The position numbers and the translations under genes are program-made. Source: Isoperla grammatica (lineage: Eukaryota; Arthropoda; Insecta; Plecoptera; Perlodidae). From it: a stretch of 64,000 nt of DNA. The notes beneath the pieces are model-generated. The model was not told where the DNA came from, searched no databases, and saw nothing but the letters and a program-made list of their open reading frames with translations. Below are positions 23,901-37,328 of this stretch, in pieces (the first letter of the stretch is position 1; every line of letters begins with the position of its first letter). Location of the stretch: contig OX246740.1 in assembly GCA_945910005.1 (NCBI GenBank), positions 1,736,736 to 1,800,735 of the forward strand, in the 5' to 3' direction.

Positions 23901-26900
23901 GGGTCGAGGGGGGGGATATAGCGGCGGACCGGCACACACTAGGCAACTGATGTCAGGGGTGGGGGTCGAGGGGGGGGACATAGCGGCGGACCGGCACACA
24001 CGAGGCAACTGATGTCAGGGGTGGGGGTCGAGGGGGGGGGGATATAGCGGCGGACCGGCACACACTAGGCAACTGATGTCAGGGGTGGGGGTGGAGGGGG
24101 GGGACATAGCGGCGGACCGGCACACACGAGGCAACTGATGTCAGGGGGAGGGCGAGGGGGGGGACATAGCGGCGGACCGGCACACACTAGGCAACTGATG
24201 TCAGGGGTGGGGGTGGAGGGGGGGGACATAGCGGCGGACCGGCACACACGATACAACTGATGTCAGGGGTGGGGGTGGAGGGGGGGGGATATAGCGGCGG
24301 ACCGGCACACACGATACAACTGATGTCAGGGGTGGGGGTGGAGGGGGGGATATAGCGGCGGACCGGCACACACTAGGCAACTGATGTCAGGGGTGGGGGT
24401 GGAGGGGGGGGACATAGCGGCGGACCGGCACACACGATACAACTGATGTCAGGGGTGGGGGTGGAGGGGGGGATATAGCGGCGGACCGGCACACACGATA
24501 CAACTGATGTCAGGGGTGGGGGTGGAGGGGGGGGACATAGCGGCGGACCGGCACACACTAGGCAACTGATGTCAGGGGTGGGGGTCGAGGGGGGGGACAT
24601 AGCGGCGGACCGGCACACACGATACAACTGATGTCAGGGGTGGGGGTGGAGGGGGGGATATAGCGGCGGACCGGCACACACGATACAACTGATGTCAGGG
24701 GTGGGGGTGGAGGGGGGGGACATAGCGGCGGACCGGCACACACGATACAACTGATGTCAGGGGTGGGGGTGGAGGGGGGGACATAGCGGCGGACCGGCAC
24801 ACACGATACAACTGATGTCAGGGGTGGGGGTGGAGGGGGGGATATAGCGGCGGACCGGCACACACGATACAACTGATGTCAGGGGTGGGGGTGGAGGGGG
24901 GGGGATATAGCGGCGGACCGGCACACACGATACAACTGATGTCAGGGGTGGGGGTGGAGGGGGGGATATAGCGGCGGACCGGCACACACTAGGCAACTGA
25001 TGTCAGTGGTGGGGGACGAGGGGGGGGATATAGCGGCGGACCGGCACACACGAGACAACTGATGTCAGGGGTGGGGGTGGAGGGGGGGGGATATAGCGGC
25101 GGACCGGCACACACTAGGCAACTGATGTCAGTGGTGGGGGACGAGGGGGGGGATATAGCGGCGGACCGGCACACACGAGACAACTGATGTCAGGGGTGGG
25201 GGTGGAGGGGGGGGACATAGCGGCGGACCGGCACACACGATACAACTGATGTCAGGGGTGGGGGTGGAGGGGGGGGACATAGCGGCGGACCGGCACACAC
25301 GATACAACTGATGTCAGGGGTGGGGGTGGAGGGGGGGATATAGCGGCGGACCGGCACACACGATACAACTGATGTCAGGGGTGGGGGTGGAGGGGGGGAT
25401 ATAGCGGCGGACCGGCACACACGAGGCAACTGATGTCAGTGGTGGGGGACGAGGGGGGGGATATAGCGGCGGACCGGCACACACGAGACAACTGATGTCA
25501 GGGGTGGGGGTGGAGGGGGGGGGATATAGCGGCGGACCGGCACACACTAGGCAACTGATGTCAGTGGTGGGGGACGAGGGGGGGGATATAGCGGCGGACC
25601 GGCACACACGAGACAACTGATGTCAGGGGTGGGGGTGGAGGGGGGGGACATAGCGGCGGACCGGCACACACGATACAACTGATGTCAGGGGTGGGGGTGG
25701 AGGGGGGGACATAGCGGCGGACCGGCACACACGATACAACTGATGTCAGGGGTGGGGGTGGAGGGGGGGATATAGCGGCGGACCGGCACACACGATACAA
25801 CTGATGTCAGGGGTGGGGGTGGAGGGGGGGATATAGCGGCGGACCGGCACACACGAGGCAACTGATGTCAGTGGTGGGGGACGAGGGGGGGGATATAGCG
25901 GCGGACCGGCACACACGATACAACTGATGTCAGGGGTGGGGGGCGAGGGGGGGGGGGATATAGCGGCGGACCGGCACACACGATACAACTGATGTCAGGG
26001 GTGGGGGTGGAGGGGGGGGGATATAGCGGCGGACCGGCACACACGATACAACTGATGTCAGGGGTGGGGGTGGAGGGGGGGATATAGCGGCGGACCGGCA
26101 CACACGATACAACTGATGTCAGGGGTGGGGGTGGAGGGGGGGATATAGCGGCGGACCGGCACACACGATACAACTGATGTCAGGGGTGGGGGTGGAGGGG
26201 GGGGGGGATATAGCGGCGGACCGGCACACACGATACAACTGATGTCAGGGGTGGGGGTGGAGGGGGGGATATAGCGGCGGACCGGCACACACGATACAAC
26301 TGATGTCAGGGGTGGGGGTGGAGGGGGGGATATAGCGGCGGACCGGCACACACGATACAACTGATGTCAGGGGTGGGGGTGGAGGGGGGGATATAGCGGC
26401 GGACCGGCACACACGATACAACTGATGTCAGGGGTGGGGGTCGAGGGGGGGGACATGGCGGCGGACCGGCACACACGATACAACTGATGTCAGGGGTGGG
26501 GGTGGAGGGGGGGATATAGCGGCGGACCGGCACACACGATACAACTGATGTCAGGGGTGGGGGTGGGGGGGGGGGATATAGCGGCGGACCGGCACACACG
26601 ATACAACTGATGTCAGGGGTGGGGGTGGAGGGGGGGATATAGCGGCGGACCGGCACACACGAGGCAACTGATGTCAGGGGGAGGGCGAGGGGGGGGATAT
26701 AGCGGCGGACCGGCACACACGATACAACTGATGTCAGGGGTGGGGGTGGAGGGGGGGGGGGATATAGCGGCGGACCGGCACACACGATACAACTGATGTC
26801 AGGGGTGGGGGTCGAGGGGGGGGGGATATAGCGGCGGACCGGCACACACGATACAACTGATGTCAGGGGTGGGGGTGGAGGGGGGGGATATAGCGGCGGA

Positions 26901-29900
26901 CCGGCACACACGATACAACTGATGTCAGGGGTGGGGGTCGAGGGGGGGGGGATATAGCGGCGGACCGGCACACACGATACAACTGATGTCAGGGGTGGGG
27001 GTCGAGGGGGGGGGGATATAGCGGCGGACCGGCACACACGATACAACTGATGTCAGGGGTGGGGGTGGAGGGGGGGGGGACATAGCGGCGGACCGGCACA
27101 CACGATACAACTGATGTCAGGGGTGGGGGTGGAGGGGGGGGACATAGCGGCGGACCGGCACACACGATACAACTGATGTCAGGGGTGGGGGACGAGGGGG
27201 GGATATAGCGGCGGACCGGCACACACGATACAACTGATGTCAGGGGTGGGGGTCGAGGGGGGGGACATAGCGGCGGACCGGCACACACGAGGCAACTGAT
27301 GTCAGGGGTGGGGGTCGAGGGGGGGGACATAGCGGCGGACCGGCACACACGATACAACTGATGTCAGGGGTGGGGGACGAGGGGGGGGACATAGCGGCGG
27401 ACCGGCACACACGATACAACTGATGTCAGGGGTGGGGGTGGAGGGGGGGATATAGCGGCGGACCGGCACACACGATACAACTGATGTCAGGGGTGGGGGT
27501 GGAGGGGGGGGACATAGCGGCGGACCGGCACACACGATACAACTGATGTCAGGGGTGGGGGTCGAGGGGGGGATATAGCGGCGGACCGGCACACACGATA
27601 CAACTGATGTCAGGGGTGGGGGTGGAGGGGGGGATATAGTGGCGGACCGGCACACACGATACAACTGATGTCAGGGGTGGGGGACGAGGGGGGGGGACAT
27701 AGCGGCGGACCGGCACACACGATACAACTGATGTCAGGGGTGGGGGACGAGGGGGGGGGATATAGCGGCGGACCGGCACACACGAGGCAACTGATGTCAG
27801 GGGTGGGGGTGGAGGGGGGGATATAGCGGCGGACCGGCACACACGATACAACTGATGTCAGGGGTGGGGGTGGAGGGGGGGGGATATAGCGGCGGACCGG
27901 CACACACGAGGCAACTGATGTCAGGGGTGGGGGACGAGGGGGGGGGATATAGCGGCGGACCGGCACACACGAGGCAACTGATGTCAGGGGTGGGGGTGGA
28001 GGGGGGGATATAGCGGCGGACCGGCACACACGATACAACTGATGTCAGGGGTGGGGGTGGAGGGGGGGGATATAGCGGCGGACCGGCACACACGATACAA
28101 CTGATGTCAGGGGTGGGGGTGGAGGGGGGGATATAGCGGCGGACCGGCACACACGATACAACTGATGTCAGGGGTGGGGGTGGAGGGGGGGGGATATAGC
28201 GGCGGACCGGCACACACGATACAACTGATGTCAGGGGTGGGGGTGGAGGGGGGGATATAGCGGCGGACCGGCACACACGATACAACTGATGTCAGGGGTG
28301 GGGGACGAGGGGGGGGGATATAGCGGCGGACCGGCACACACGATACAACTGATGTCAGGGGTGGGGGACGAGGGGGGGGGATATAGCGGCGGACCGGCAC
28401 ACACTAGGCAACTGATGTCAGGGGTGGGGGTGGAGGGGGGGATATAGCGGCGGACCGGCACACACGATACAACTGATGTCAGGGGTGGGGGACGAGGGGG
28501 GGGGATATAGCGGCGGACCGGCACACACTAGGCAACTGATGTCAGGGGTGGGGGTGGAGGGGGGGATATAGCGGCGGACCGGCACACACGATACAACTGA
28601 TGTCAGGGGTGGGGGTGGAGGGGGGGGGGATATAGCGGCGGACCGGCACACACGATACAACTGATGTCAGGGGTGGGGGTGGAGGGGGGGGGATATAGCG
28701 GCGGACCGGCACACACGATACAACTGATGTCAGGGGTGGGGGTGGAGGGGGGGATATAGCGGCGGACCGGCACACACGATACAACTGATGTCAGGGGTGG
28801 GGGACGAGGGGGGGGGATATAGCGGCGGACCGGCACACACGATACAACTGATGTCAGGGGTGGGGGACGAGGGGGGGGGATATAGCGGCGGACCGGCACA
28901 CACTAGGCAACTGATGTCAGGGGTGGGGGTGGAGGGGGGGATATAGCGGCGGACCGGCACACACGATACAACTGATGTCAGGGGTGGGGGACGAGGGGGG
29001 GGGGATATAGCGGCGGACCGGCACACACTAGGCAACTGATGTCAGGGGTGGGGGTGGAGGGGGGGATATAGCGGCGGACCGGCACACACGATACAACTGA
29101 TGTCAGGGGTGGGGGTGGAGGGGGGGGGATATAGCGGCGGACCGGCACACACGATACAACTGATGTCAGGGGTGGGGGTGGAGGGGGGGGGATATAGCGG
29201 CGGACCGGCACACACGATACAACTGATGTCAGGGGTGGGGGTGGAGGGGGGGATATAGCGGCGGACCGGCACACACGATACAACTGATGTCAGGGGTGGG
29301 GGTCGAGGGGGGGGACATAGCGGCGGACCGGCACACACGATACAACTGATGTCAGGGGTGGGGGTGGAGGGGGGGATATAGCGGCGGACCGGCACACACG
29401 ATACAACTGATGTCAGGGGTGGGGGACGAGGGGGGGGGACATAGCGGCGGACCGGCACACACGATACAACTGATGTCAGGGGTGGGGGACGAGGGGGGGG
29501 GATATAGCGGCGGACCGGCACACACGATACAACTGATGTCAGGGGTGGGGGTGGAGGGGGGGATATAGCGGCGGACCGGCACACACGATACAACTGATGT
29601 CAGGGGTGGGGGTCGAGGGGGGGGGACATAGCGGCGGACCGGCACACACGATACAACTGATGTCAGGGGTGGGGGTGGAGGGGGGGATATAGCGGCGGAC
29701 CGGCACACACGATACAACTGATGTCAGGGGTGGGGGTCGAGGGGGGGGACATAGCGGCGGACCGGCACACACGATACAACTGATGTCAGGGGTGGGGGTC
29801 GAGGGGGGGGACATAGCGGCGGACCGGCACACACGATACAACTGATGTCAGGGGTGGGGGTGGAGGGGGGGGATATAGCGGCGGACCGGCACACACGATA

Positions 29901-30890
29901 CAACTGATGTCAGGGGTGGGGGTCGAGGGGGGGATATAGCGGCGGACCGGCACACACGATACAACTGATGTCAGGGGTGGGGGTGGAGGGGGGGGGATAT
30001 AGCGGCGGACCGGCACACACTAGGCAACTGATGTCAGGGGTGGGGGTGGAGGGGGGGGGACATAGCGGCGGACCGGCACACACGATACAACTGATGTCAG
30101 GGGTGGGGGTCGAGGGGGGGGACATAGCGGCGGACCGGCACACACGATACAACTGATGTCAGGGGTGGGGGGTGGAGGGGGGGGATATAGCGGCGGACCG
30201 GCACACACGATACAACTGATGTCAGGGGTGGGGGTGGAGGGGGGGACATAGCGGCGGACCGGCACACACGATACAACTGATGTCAGGGGTGGGGGACGAG
30301 GGGGGGGGACATAGCGGCGGACCGGCACACACGATACAACTGATGTCAGGGGTGGGGGACGAGGGGGGGGGGACATAGCGGCGGACCGGCACACACGATA
30401 CAACTGATGTCAGGGGTGGGGGTGGAGGGGGGGACATAGCGGCGGACCGGCACACACGATACAACTGATGTCAGGGGTGGGGGACGAGGGGGGGGGACAT
30501 AGCGGCGGACCGGCACACACGATACAACTGATGTCAGGGGTGGGGGACGAGGGGGGGGGGACATAGCGGCGGACCGGCACACACGATACAACTGATGTCA
30601 GGGGTGGGGGTCGAGGGGGGGGGGATATAGCGGCGGACCGGCACACACTAGGCAACTGATGTCAGGGGTGGGGGTGGAGGGGGGGGACATAGCGGCGGAC
30701 CGGCACACACGATACAACTGATGTCAGGGGTGGGGGTCGAGGGGGGGGGGACATAGCGGCGGACCGGCACACACGAGGCAACTGATATCAGGGGTGGGGG
30801 TCGAGGGGGGGATATAGCGGCGGACCGGCACATTCGAGGCAACTGATGTCAGGGGTGGGGGACGAGGGGGGGACACAGTGGCGGACCAAC
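17966..30890 (+). repeat. 12.9-kb G-quadruplex minisatellite, ~62-bp unit, about 208 copies
   Basis: Each unit contains CAACTGATGTCAG, a G-rich block of form G4-T-G5-(TGGA, TCGA, ACGA or GCGA)-G6 to G12, then GACATAG or GATATAG, CGGCGGACCGG and CACACAC. Length varies from about 57 to 66 bases, mainly through the G run. The variable sites are GATACAAC, GAGGCAAC, TAGGCAAC or GAGACAAC at the unit start, the four-base loop, and GACATAG or GATATAG. A deleted form (CAGGGGGAGGGCGAGG) recurs near 19.29, 20.72, 21.46, 22.52, 22.90, 22.96, 24.14 and 26.68 kb. The last three units (30,780-30,930) decay into flanking DNA. Minus-strand proline-rich frames of up to 246 codons are artefacts of the G run. 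Confidence 0.98.
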
Positions 30891-30930
30891 ACACTACAGT
30901 ATTGTATTTTAGGGGTGGGGGTAGAAGAAG

Positions 30931-32356
<1,426 letters not shown>

Positions 32357-32359
32357 TGA

Positions 32360-32705
32360 CCTTGGTTTAATCCCGACTACGAGTTAGCCCAGGGTGACGC
32401 CTAGACTTGAGATCCTCTTAGTGTGACGCTCCCCTCCATCGCTGTGACCACCCCTTAGCCCCGTGACAACCCGACAAACATATCATATTTATTCTTTCCA
32501 TATTACATTATTTATAATCACTCATATTCGTTATGCTGGGCGGTGGTCACATAACTAGGGGGTGGAGCTTCAAACTATGTCAAACTAAAAATATCTGCAC
32601 TCTAGGAAGCGATTCCAAATTTAAAGCATCAATTTCCCCCCCAACCCCCCTCCACAATTTATGTTCTGCAGTGTAAATACTCTCACAAATCGATGTACGC
32701 TATGA
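32360..32705. other. Presumed intron, no feature recognised
   Basis: Unique sequence upstream (in gene orientation) of the kinase exon. No coding segment recognised. Confidence 0.45.
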
Positions 32706-32710
32706 CCGAT

Positions 32711-32890
32711 AGAGGTGGCTCTGTGGTAAGACGCGATACTATAATTCGGGAGGTGGCCGATTCGATTACGGCCAACGACAGTCCTGTCTGTAGGTATTTT
32801 CCTAGATTTCCTCAGTCGTAAAGGTGAATACTGGGATTGAGTCCTATACTAACAGCCCTTGAACACTCCCTCCCAACTATCCAAACACCC
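32711..32890 (+). repeat. tRNA-derived SINE, family C, copy 1
   Basis: The head carries A-box-like TGGCTCTGTGG and B-box-like GATTCGATTAC. The body contains GATACTATAATTCGGGAGGT, TTTCCTCAGT, AGTCCTATACTAACAGC and CTCCCAACT. The same blocks, in the same order but on the opposite strand, occur at 56,161-56,335. Two copies in opposite orientation with a polymerase III head identify a SINE. Confidence 0.7.
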
Positions 32891-34440
32891 TAACATACCT
32901 AGTAAGTCACTCATTCCAATATACGTTAGTGGCAACCGGTCGCAACTTGCACCCGGGTTAGGGAATAGGGGGCGCCACTTTACAACACACCGGCTACAAC
33001 CGCCTATACAATTCTAGAATAATGACCCTGAAGAGGGGCACTTGTATGCATGCACCCAATAACAGGTATTCCTGCGAGTTGTATGCTATGCGACATAATT
33101 ATATCACGGGTAACTGCTGAGAAGACGTATTTACTCGAACAACAACTAACTCTTCGTACTCCCATTTATCAGAGGTAAAGGTTACCGATCGTTATTTAAA
33201 ATTATGTATAGCTTATTGACTACAATACATTAGATAGCCTAAAAATAATCTGGCGAGTGCAGAAGAGTGGCTAGAGACGTGTTGCTGTTCTGATTGACCC
33301 TTGATTTCCTTTACTTATGTCGTCGAGTGAGCAACCATTAAAACGTACTTTATTTTTAAAAAATAATTAATAACATGTAAACTTTAAAAAATATGTACTA
33401 CAAGAAACAAAACATGCTTTATATTTTACTTAGGAATACTACGCACTGATCGATTTCAAATTTTTTGAATTGATTTAATCGCTATTCGCTACTTAAATTG
33501 CGATGTAACCCCAAGTGATCATAGTAATAGCTATCTCAATAGTGTCGAGCCCAGGGGTACGAGTCAGTGTAAGTAAACATGGCTTGTCCTCTCTTTCACC
33601 ATAACCGCCATCAATCATTGTCCAACCCCTACGGGCATGCCACTTGTATTCACTGGATTATCGCTCAAAGTTTCGTTCTTCAACATATTATACAACAATA
33701 GGCTGATGGTGATTCTAGTTGCTTTACTTATCCATTGTACTGTACTACAATCATGCCTTCGGAGACTGATGTGGGGTGCTGACAGTTACAGAAAACCCAT
33801 GAGTTTTGCGGGATTCGAAACTACGTCCGAACCCAAACCAGCTACTACCAATAGGAGTTCCCACTCAACGTACACGAAATTGAAGAAATGAAGGGTAGAA
33901 GAACAAATGCCATCCATGTACAATGTACATGAATGGGTCTACTAACCAAGCAGAGGACACAGCTCACAAACGCCACCACACATTGTCAATACAGCACCGA
34001 GTGCATGCCGTAAGCCTCGCAATGAAGAAACTTCCTTTGATCTCAATAACAATCGTACGCAAACACAGCTGGCCGGCCGGCTCTACATTGACAAGCTGTA
34101 CTCAAAAAACACTGCGAGCCGAAGATTTATCTCGAACCAACTTACTTGAAGAGGAGTCACATCAACTAACTAACGACACAATCGCGTTTGTGATATTTAA
34201 CTTTGTGTCCAGACTCTAGACGGAATCATTATCACGGACACAAACGCAAACGGTGACGCTAGTGAAGAAGTGACCTGTCGTGTTGTTGAAGTGCGTCGAG
34301 GTAGAAACAGCGACGCGTCAGATCTTTGGGATGCCTCTTCCGTTTACAGCGGTACAAAGCAGCTCTGACTGTCGTACGAGGCGGCAAAGGGCCGACGTTG
34401 AAGTAGTCTCAACAGAACCAAGCTAACGTTCTACTTCTCT
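32891..34440. other. Unique AT-rich DNA without supported genes
   Basis: Open frames of 84 codons (33,637-33,891) and 98 codons (33,923-34,219) show no family similarity. No splice-bordered conserved segment was recognised. Confidence 0.45.
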
Positions 34441-34602
34441 AAAAGAAGTTCCTAGCATCTAGCCTACTTGAAAGAGGTTCAATTATAATAATTAAAGACC
34501 TTATACTGTATACCTGAAAACCCCAAACACCGAGGACATGACTAATGAGGCTTAGGAACTCTACTTAGCAGAAGATCGCCAGTAAGAATGTGTAAAAGCC
34601 GA
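34441..34602 (+). repeat. Dispersed repeat family D, copy 1
   Basis: It shares CTACTTGAA, GACCTT, GGATACCTG-like, CxGTGGGCGTGACTAATGAGG-like, an AGAAGA block and GAATGTGTAAAAG with 48,270-48,402, and the central block with 63,530-63,575. Confidence 0.55.
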
Positions 34603-34837
34603 CTGGAATCTGCTGATTTTCGTCGAAGCAGCGTGCACGAAAAGGCATGTAAATGTGCCTGTGTGAATTGGCTCGAGGCTATTATAGTTACGTTGTGACA
34701 TAATACTTTAGTTGAGTACAGCGCTAAGTACTAACTTAGACACATCAACATTCAATTAACAATCAAAGTCAAACAGTAATTCAATCGAAAATCTAACGTC
34801 ATAAGTCAGAGGTAAAAAGTCGATTCCGATTTCTAAG

Positions 34838-34905
34838 ATAAGATAAGATAAGATTGTGTTTATTAAGCTTCACCAGCTAATATCGTCGTACATACATACA
34901 TACAC
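34838..34905 (+). repeat. (GATAA)n and CATA simple repeats
   Basis: About four copies of AGATA are followed by GTGTTTATTAAGCTTCACCAGC and then CATACATACATACA. The GATAAGAT run beside a TTTATT motif may be an inverted retroelement tail, but no second copy was found. Confidence 0.4.
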
Positions 34906-35278
34906 TTACAACTTATTATTACTAGCAATAAAATATACATATACTTATAATGTATGTTTACTATTTCTAATTGTATTGCCATTGCTAATTATAATGATTA
35001 TTTGCAACACGTTTCGTATCTGTTTATAGCAACGAAACTTCACTCCGGAATTTGAAAATTACTTGTTATTTCACTGCCACGTCATTAGACGCACATTTAA
35101 AGATGTGGGACTCTTCTTCATTAATATTAATTTATACTTTTGGACTGATTCCAGATATTTGCGGAAAACACTCTCTCCGCTGAGTTTTCCAGGCGCGCGT
35201 CGACACAAAGGGACGACTTTTGACCTTTGCGGCTCAATTATCAGCGGGCGCAATACTCGGTGTGGTAGCGGTGAGGGT

Positions 35279-35335
35279 GAGTATATACCGTGGTGACGTA
35301 CGGCGCACACAGTGTCTGGTGTCGTCCTCAGCTAG
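35279..35335 (+). promoter_or_regulatory. Weak candidate core promoter (TATATA)
   Basis: GAGTATATACCG is followed about 30 bases later by CACAGTGT, roughly where an initiator would lie, and by GTCGTCCTCAGCT. There is no supporting downstream gene, so this may be chance. Confidence 0.15.
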
Positions 35336-35430
35336 ACGTGGTGAAGTAAGGAGTACCATCTGGTTGGTATCTATCCACCTGGTGAGATAGATCTTTATTC
35401 AAGCTGGTGGTTTTAGTATCGATGGTCGTA

Positions 35431-35643
35431 AAGCGGGTGTTACACGGAGAAGTAAGAAAAGTAAAAAGCAGAAAGTGAAGAGTAGAGATAGCGTGTAGCT
35501 TACGGGAAAAGAACAAAAGTGAGAAGTTCTCTCCAAAGTAGGGCAATGTTGAAAAAGTGAAAAGTCCCGTAAGCTACACGCTATCTCTACTCTTCACTTT
35601 CTGCTTTTTACTTTTCTTATACTTCTCCGTGTAACACCCGCTT
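35431..35643. mobile_element. Near-perfect 77/79-bp inverted repeat (fold-back element)
   Basis: The left arm (35,431-35,507) and right arm (35,565-35,643) are reverse complements. The only difference I found is a two-base AT insertion in the right arm (TCTTATACTTC against TCTTACTTC). The loop is 57 bases and holds no coding frame. Outer ends read AAGCGGGTGTTACACGG and its complement. Such near-identity suggests a recent MITE or fold-back element; no target duplication beyond TA/TAA could be defined. An RNA of either strand would form a long hairpin. Confidence 0.85.
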
Positions 35644-35649
35644 AATACG

Positions 35650-36640
35650 GGAGAGAACGTTGCAATCTTTCATATGGCGTTTGGTTCTAGTTCGTGTTCT
35701 CCATCATTGGTTTGCTATTACTACTGACAAGCAAAGTAAAGAAGTGACCAAGTGCTGTTTAACGACGTACTCAAGCGTCAGATCATATTATGACGAAGGG
35801 CACGGAGATTGGAGGGTAGGGGGATTCGTTGTATAGTAGGGGTAAATAATAGGAACAGGGAAATGGGAAATGGAAGGACCTCATTTGGTCGCCTGTTACG
35901 ATGGCAGAGCCACACTGGGTCAAATTCTACTGGGCCACATGCGGGCAAAGAAAAACTCGGGAATTTTCTTGTATACGTTTTTTTTGTGGTTTACATGTCG
36001 CACATAATGTTTGTAGTAAACTTTGTCGGGGGTGTACGTGCTAAAGTCAATCGTATACCGTGTTCTTATTTCGTCAGACATTGTTCACGGCGCAAAACAC
36101 CAAATGATAAAAATGGCCGTCCTGTCGTCTTCTATGGACAGATCAAATGTAAGCACGATCTGTGAGGTCACGTGACCCTTTTCATCTCATTCTTGCATGG
36201 ATCCTGGGTCCAGGCTCAAACCCTGGTTTGGCCATGGCATGGATATATGTTTGTCGTTTCGATACGCATCGTTGCCCAAGTATAAGATGTAAAGCCCAAG
36301 AGCATAATTTTATCAGGCCCTGTTCATGCAAACGGCGTTGGACGCGAGATGGAATTATATGGACTGCTTTTAGTCGACTGTAACCAAGCTATCATACCAG
36401 TACCGATGCCTTTTTCGGGAACGAATGCCCATGGTTGTCATTATACTAAATATAGTCCGGAAGTCAGTATTGCCGGTGGAGAGAATCAGGCCCGTGATTC
36501 TTGTATATTACGTCAAGTGAGCAGGGTTTACATTTGCTGCCTGTCAACCAATCTGCACATAATTACTATTTATGATAAAAAAGATTCTCTTTATTGATCA
36601 CAGAAACCCAAGTACTGTTTCTGCATTCAGTGGAACTTAG
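35650..36640. other. Unique DNA with a tRNA-like fragment
   Basis: GGTCCAGGCTCAAACCCTGG at 36,208-36,227 matches the B-box part of the SINE head at 3,063-3,125. Open frames of 118, 73 and 82 codons on the plus strand have no recognisable product. Confidence 0.4.
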
Positions 36641-36710
36641 TCGGCACTACTTACCCTAAATTACACGGAATGCATTGAAAGTATTCCGCAAGTGGTTGAT
36701 ATTGCTGTAG

Positions 36711-36842
36711 TACTATGGGATGAATGTCTCTGACAAAGGTGATGCAGGGATGCGGAGGAAAGATCAAACGCGCTTAGAAGCTGCACAAATAAACAAGGCG
36801 GCGAGGAAGTGGGGCAAGACTGCATGGAATGCACTTGACGAG
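36711..36842 (+). CDS. Candidate internal exon, protein unknown
   Basis: A 132-base stretch begins after a plausible acceptor (GATATTGCTGTAG) and ends at GAG|GTATGT, a strong donor. It is exactly 44 codons, phase 0 at both ends. The peptide is charged and helix-like, with segments MRRKDQTRLEAAQINKAARK and WGKTAWNALDE. I do not recognise the family. The reverse strand is rich in Ser, Leu and Cys, as is usual opposite real coding sequence. Against it, no flanking exon was found, the upstream pyrimidine tract is weak, and another short frame (…ECIESIPQVVDIAVVLWDEC) overlaps its start, so it could instead be a decayed mobile-element or pseudogene fragment. Confidence 0.3.
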
Positions 36843-37165
36843 GTATGTCATGTCCCCGCGTACTGCAAGCACGATATGAACGGTAACAGGTAACAATTAC
36901 GACGCCCAACTTTGGGTTAAAGAAAATGTGTTAATTGCGACAGCTGGTCTAATATAAATCTACTGGTTGAGGGCAGGCGCGTAGAAGTAGCCCTGTGGTC
37001 TGCTACGGAGAAGAACTCGATCTAAAAAAATTTACTCAGGCAAGAAGTGGTCTGGGACAAAAAGCTGTTGAGGTGTTAAATGCAAGGAAAAATAATTTAG
37101 TGTTCAAATCACTTATTGGAGTTGACTTCTCCCTTTCCTCAGAGGGACAATGTACCACTCTGTCT

Positions 37166-37180
37166 CCCCCCCCCCCCCCC
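37166..37180 (+). repeat. Poly-C tract (15)
   Basis: Homopolymer of 15 C residues. Comparable runs occur at 2,987-3,003 (G17), 31,144-31,158 (G15), 41,431-41,455 (C25), 41,670-41,690 (C21), 54,308-54,324 (C17) and 55,480-55,494 (G15). Confidence 0.95.
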
Positions 37181-37328
37181 TCCATCGGTTTCAACGCTAC
37201 TGTTTGAGAGTAGTGACGATGATTACGATATTTTTAAGTTCGGAACTGAATTAGAAACATATAAAATGGGCAATAGCATAGGAAGTACAACGATTAGTTA
37301 TCATACGAGGGTTATAAAGATAACAGAT

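Noticed and set aside
17966..30890. A CRISPR array
   Set aside because: There are no unique spacers: the whole unit is repeated, and the context is a eukaryotic genome.
18000..30900. Many proline-rich minus-strand frames of 60-246 codons
   Set aside because: They are translations of the poly-G-bearing unit, broken wherever the G-run length shifts the frame.
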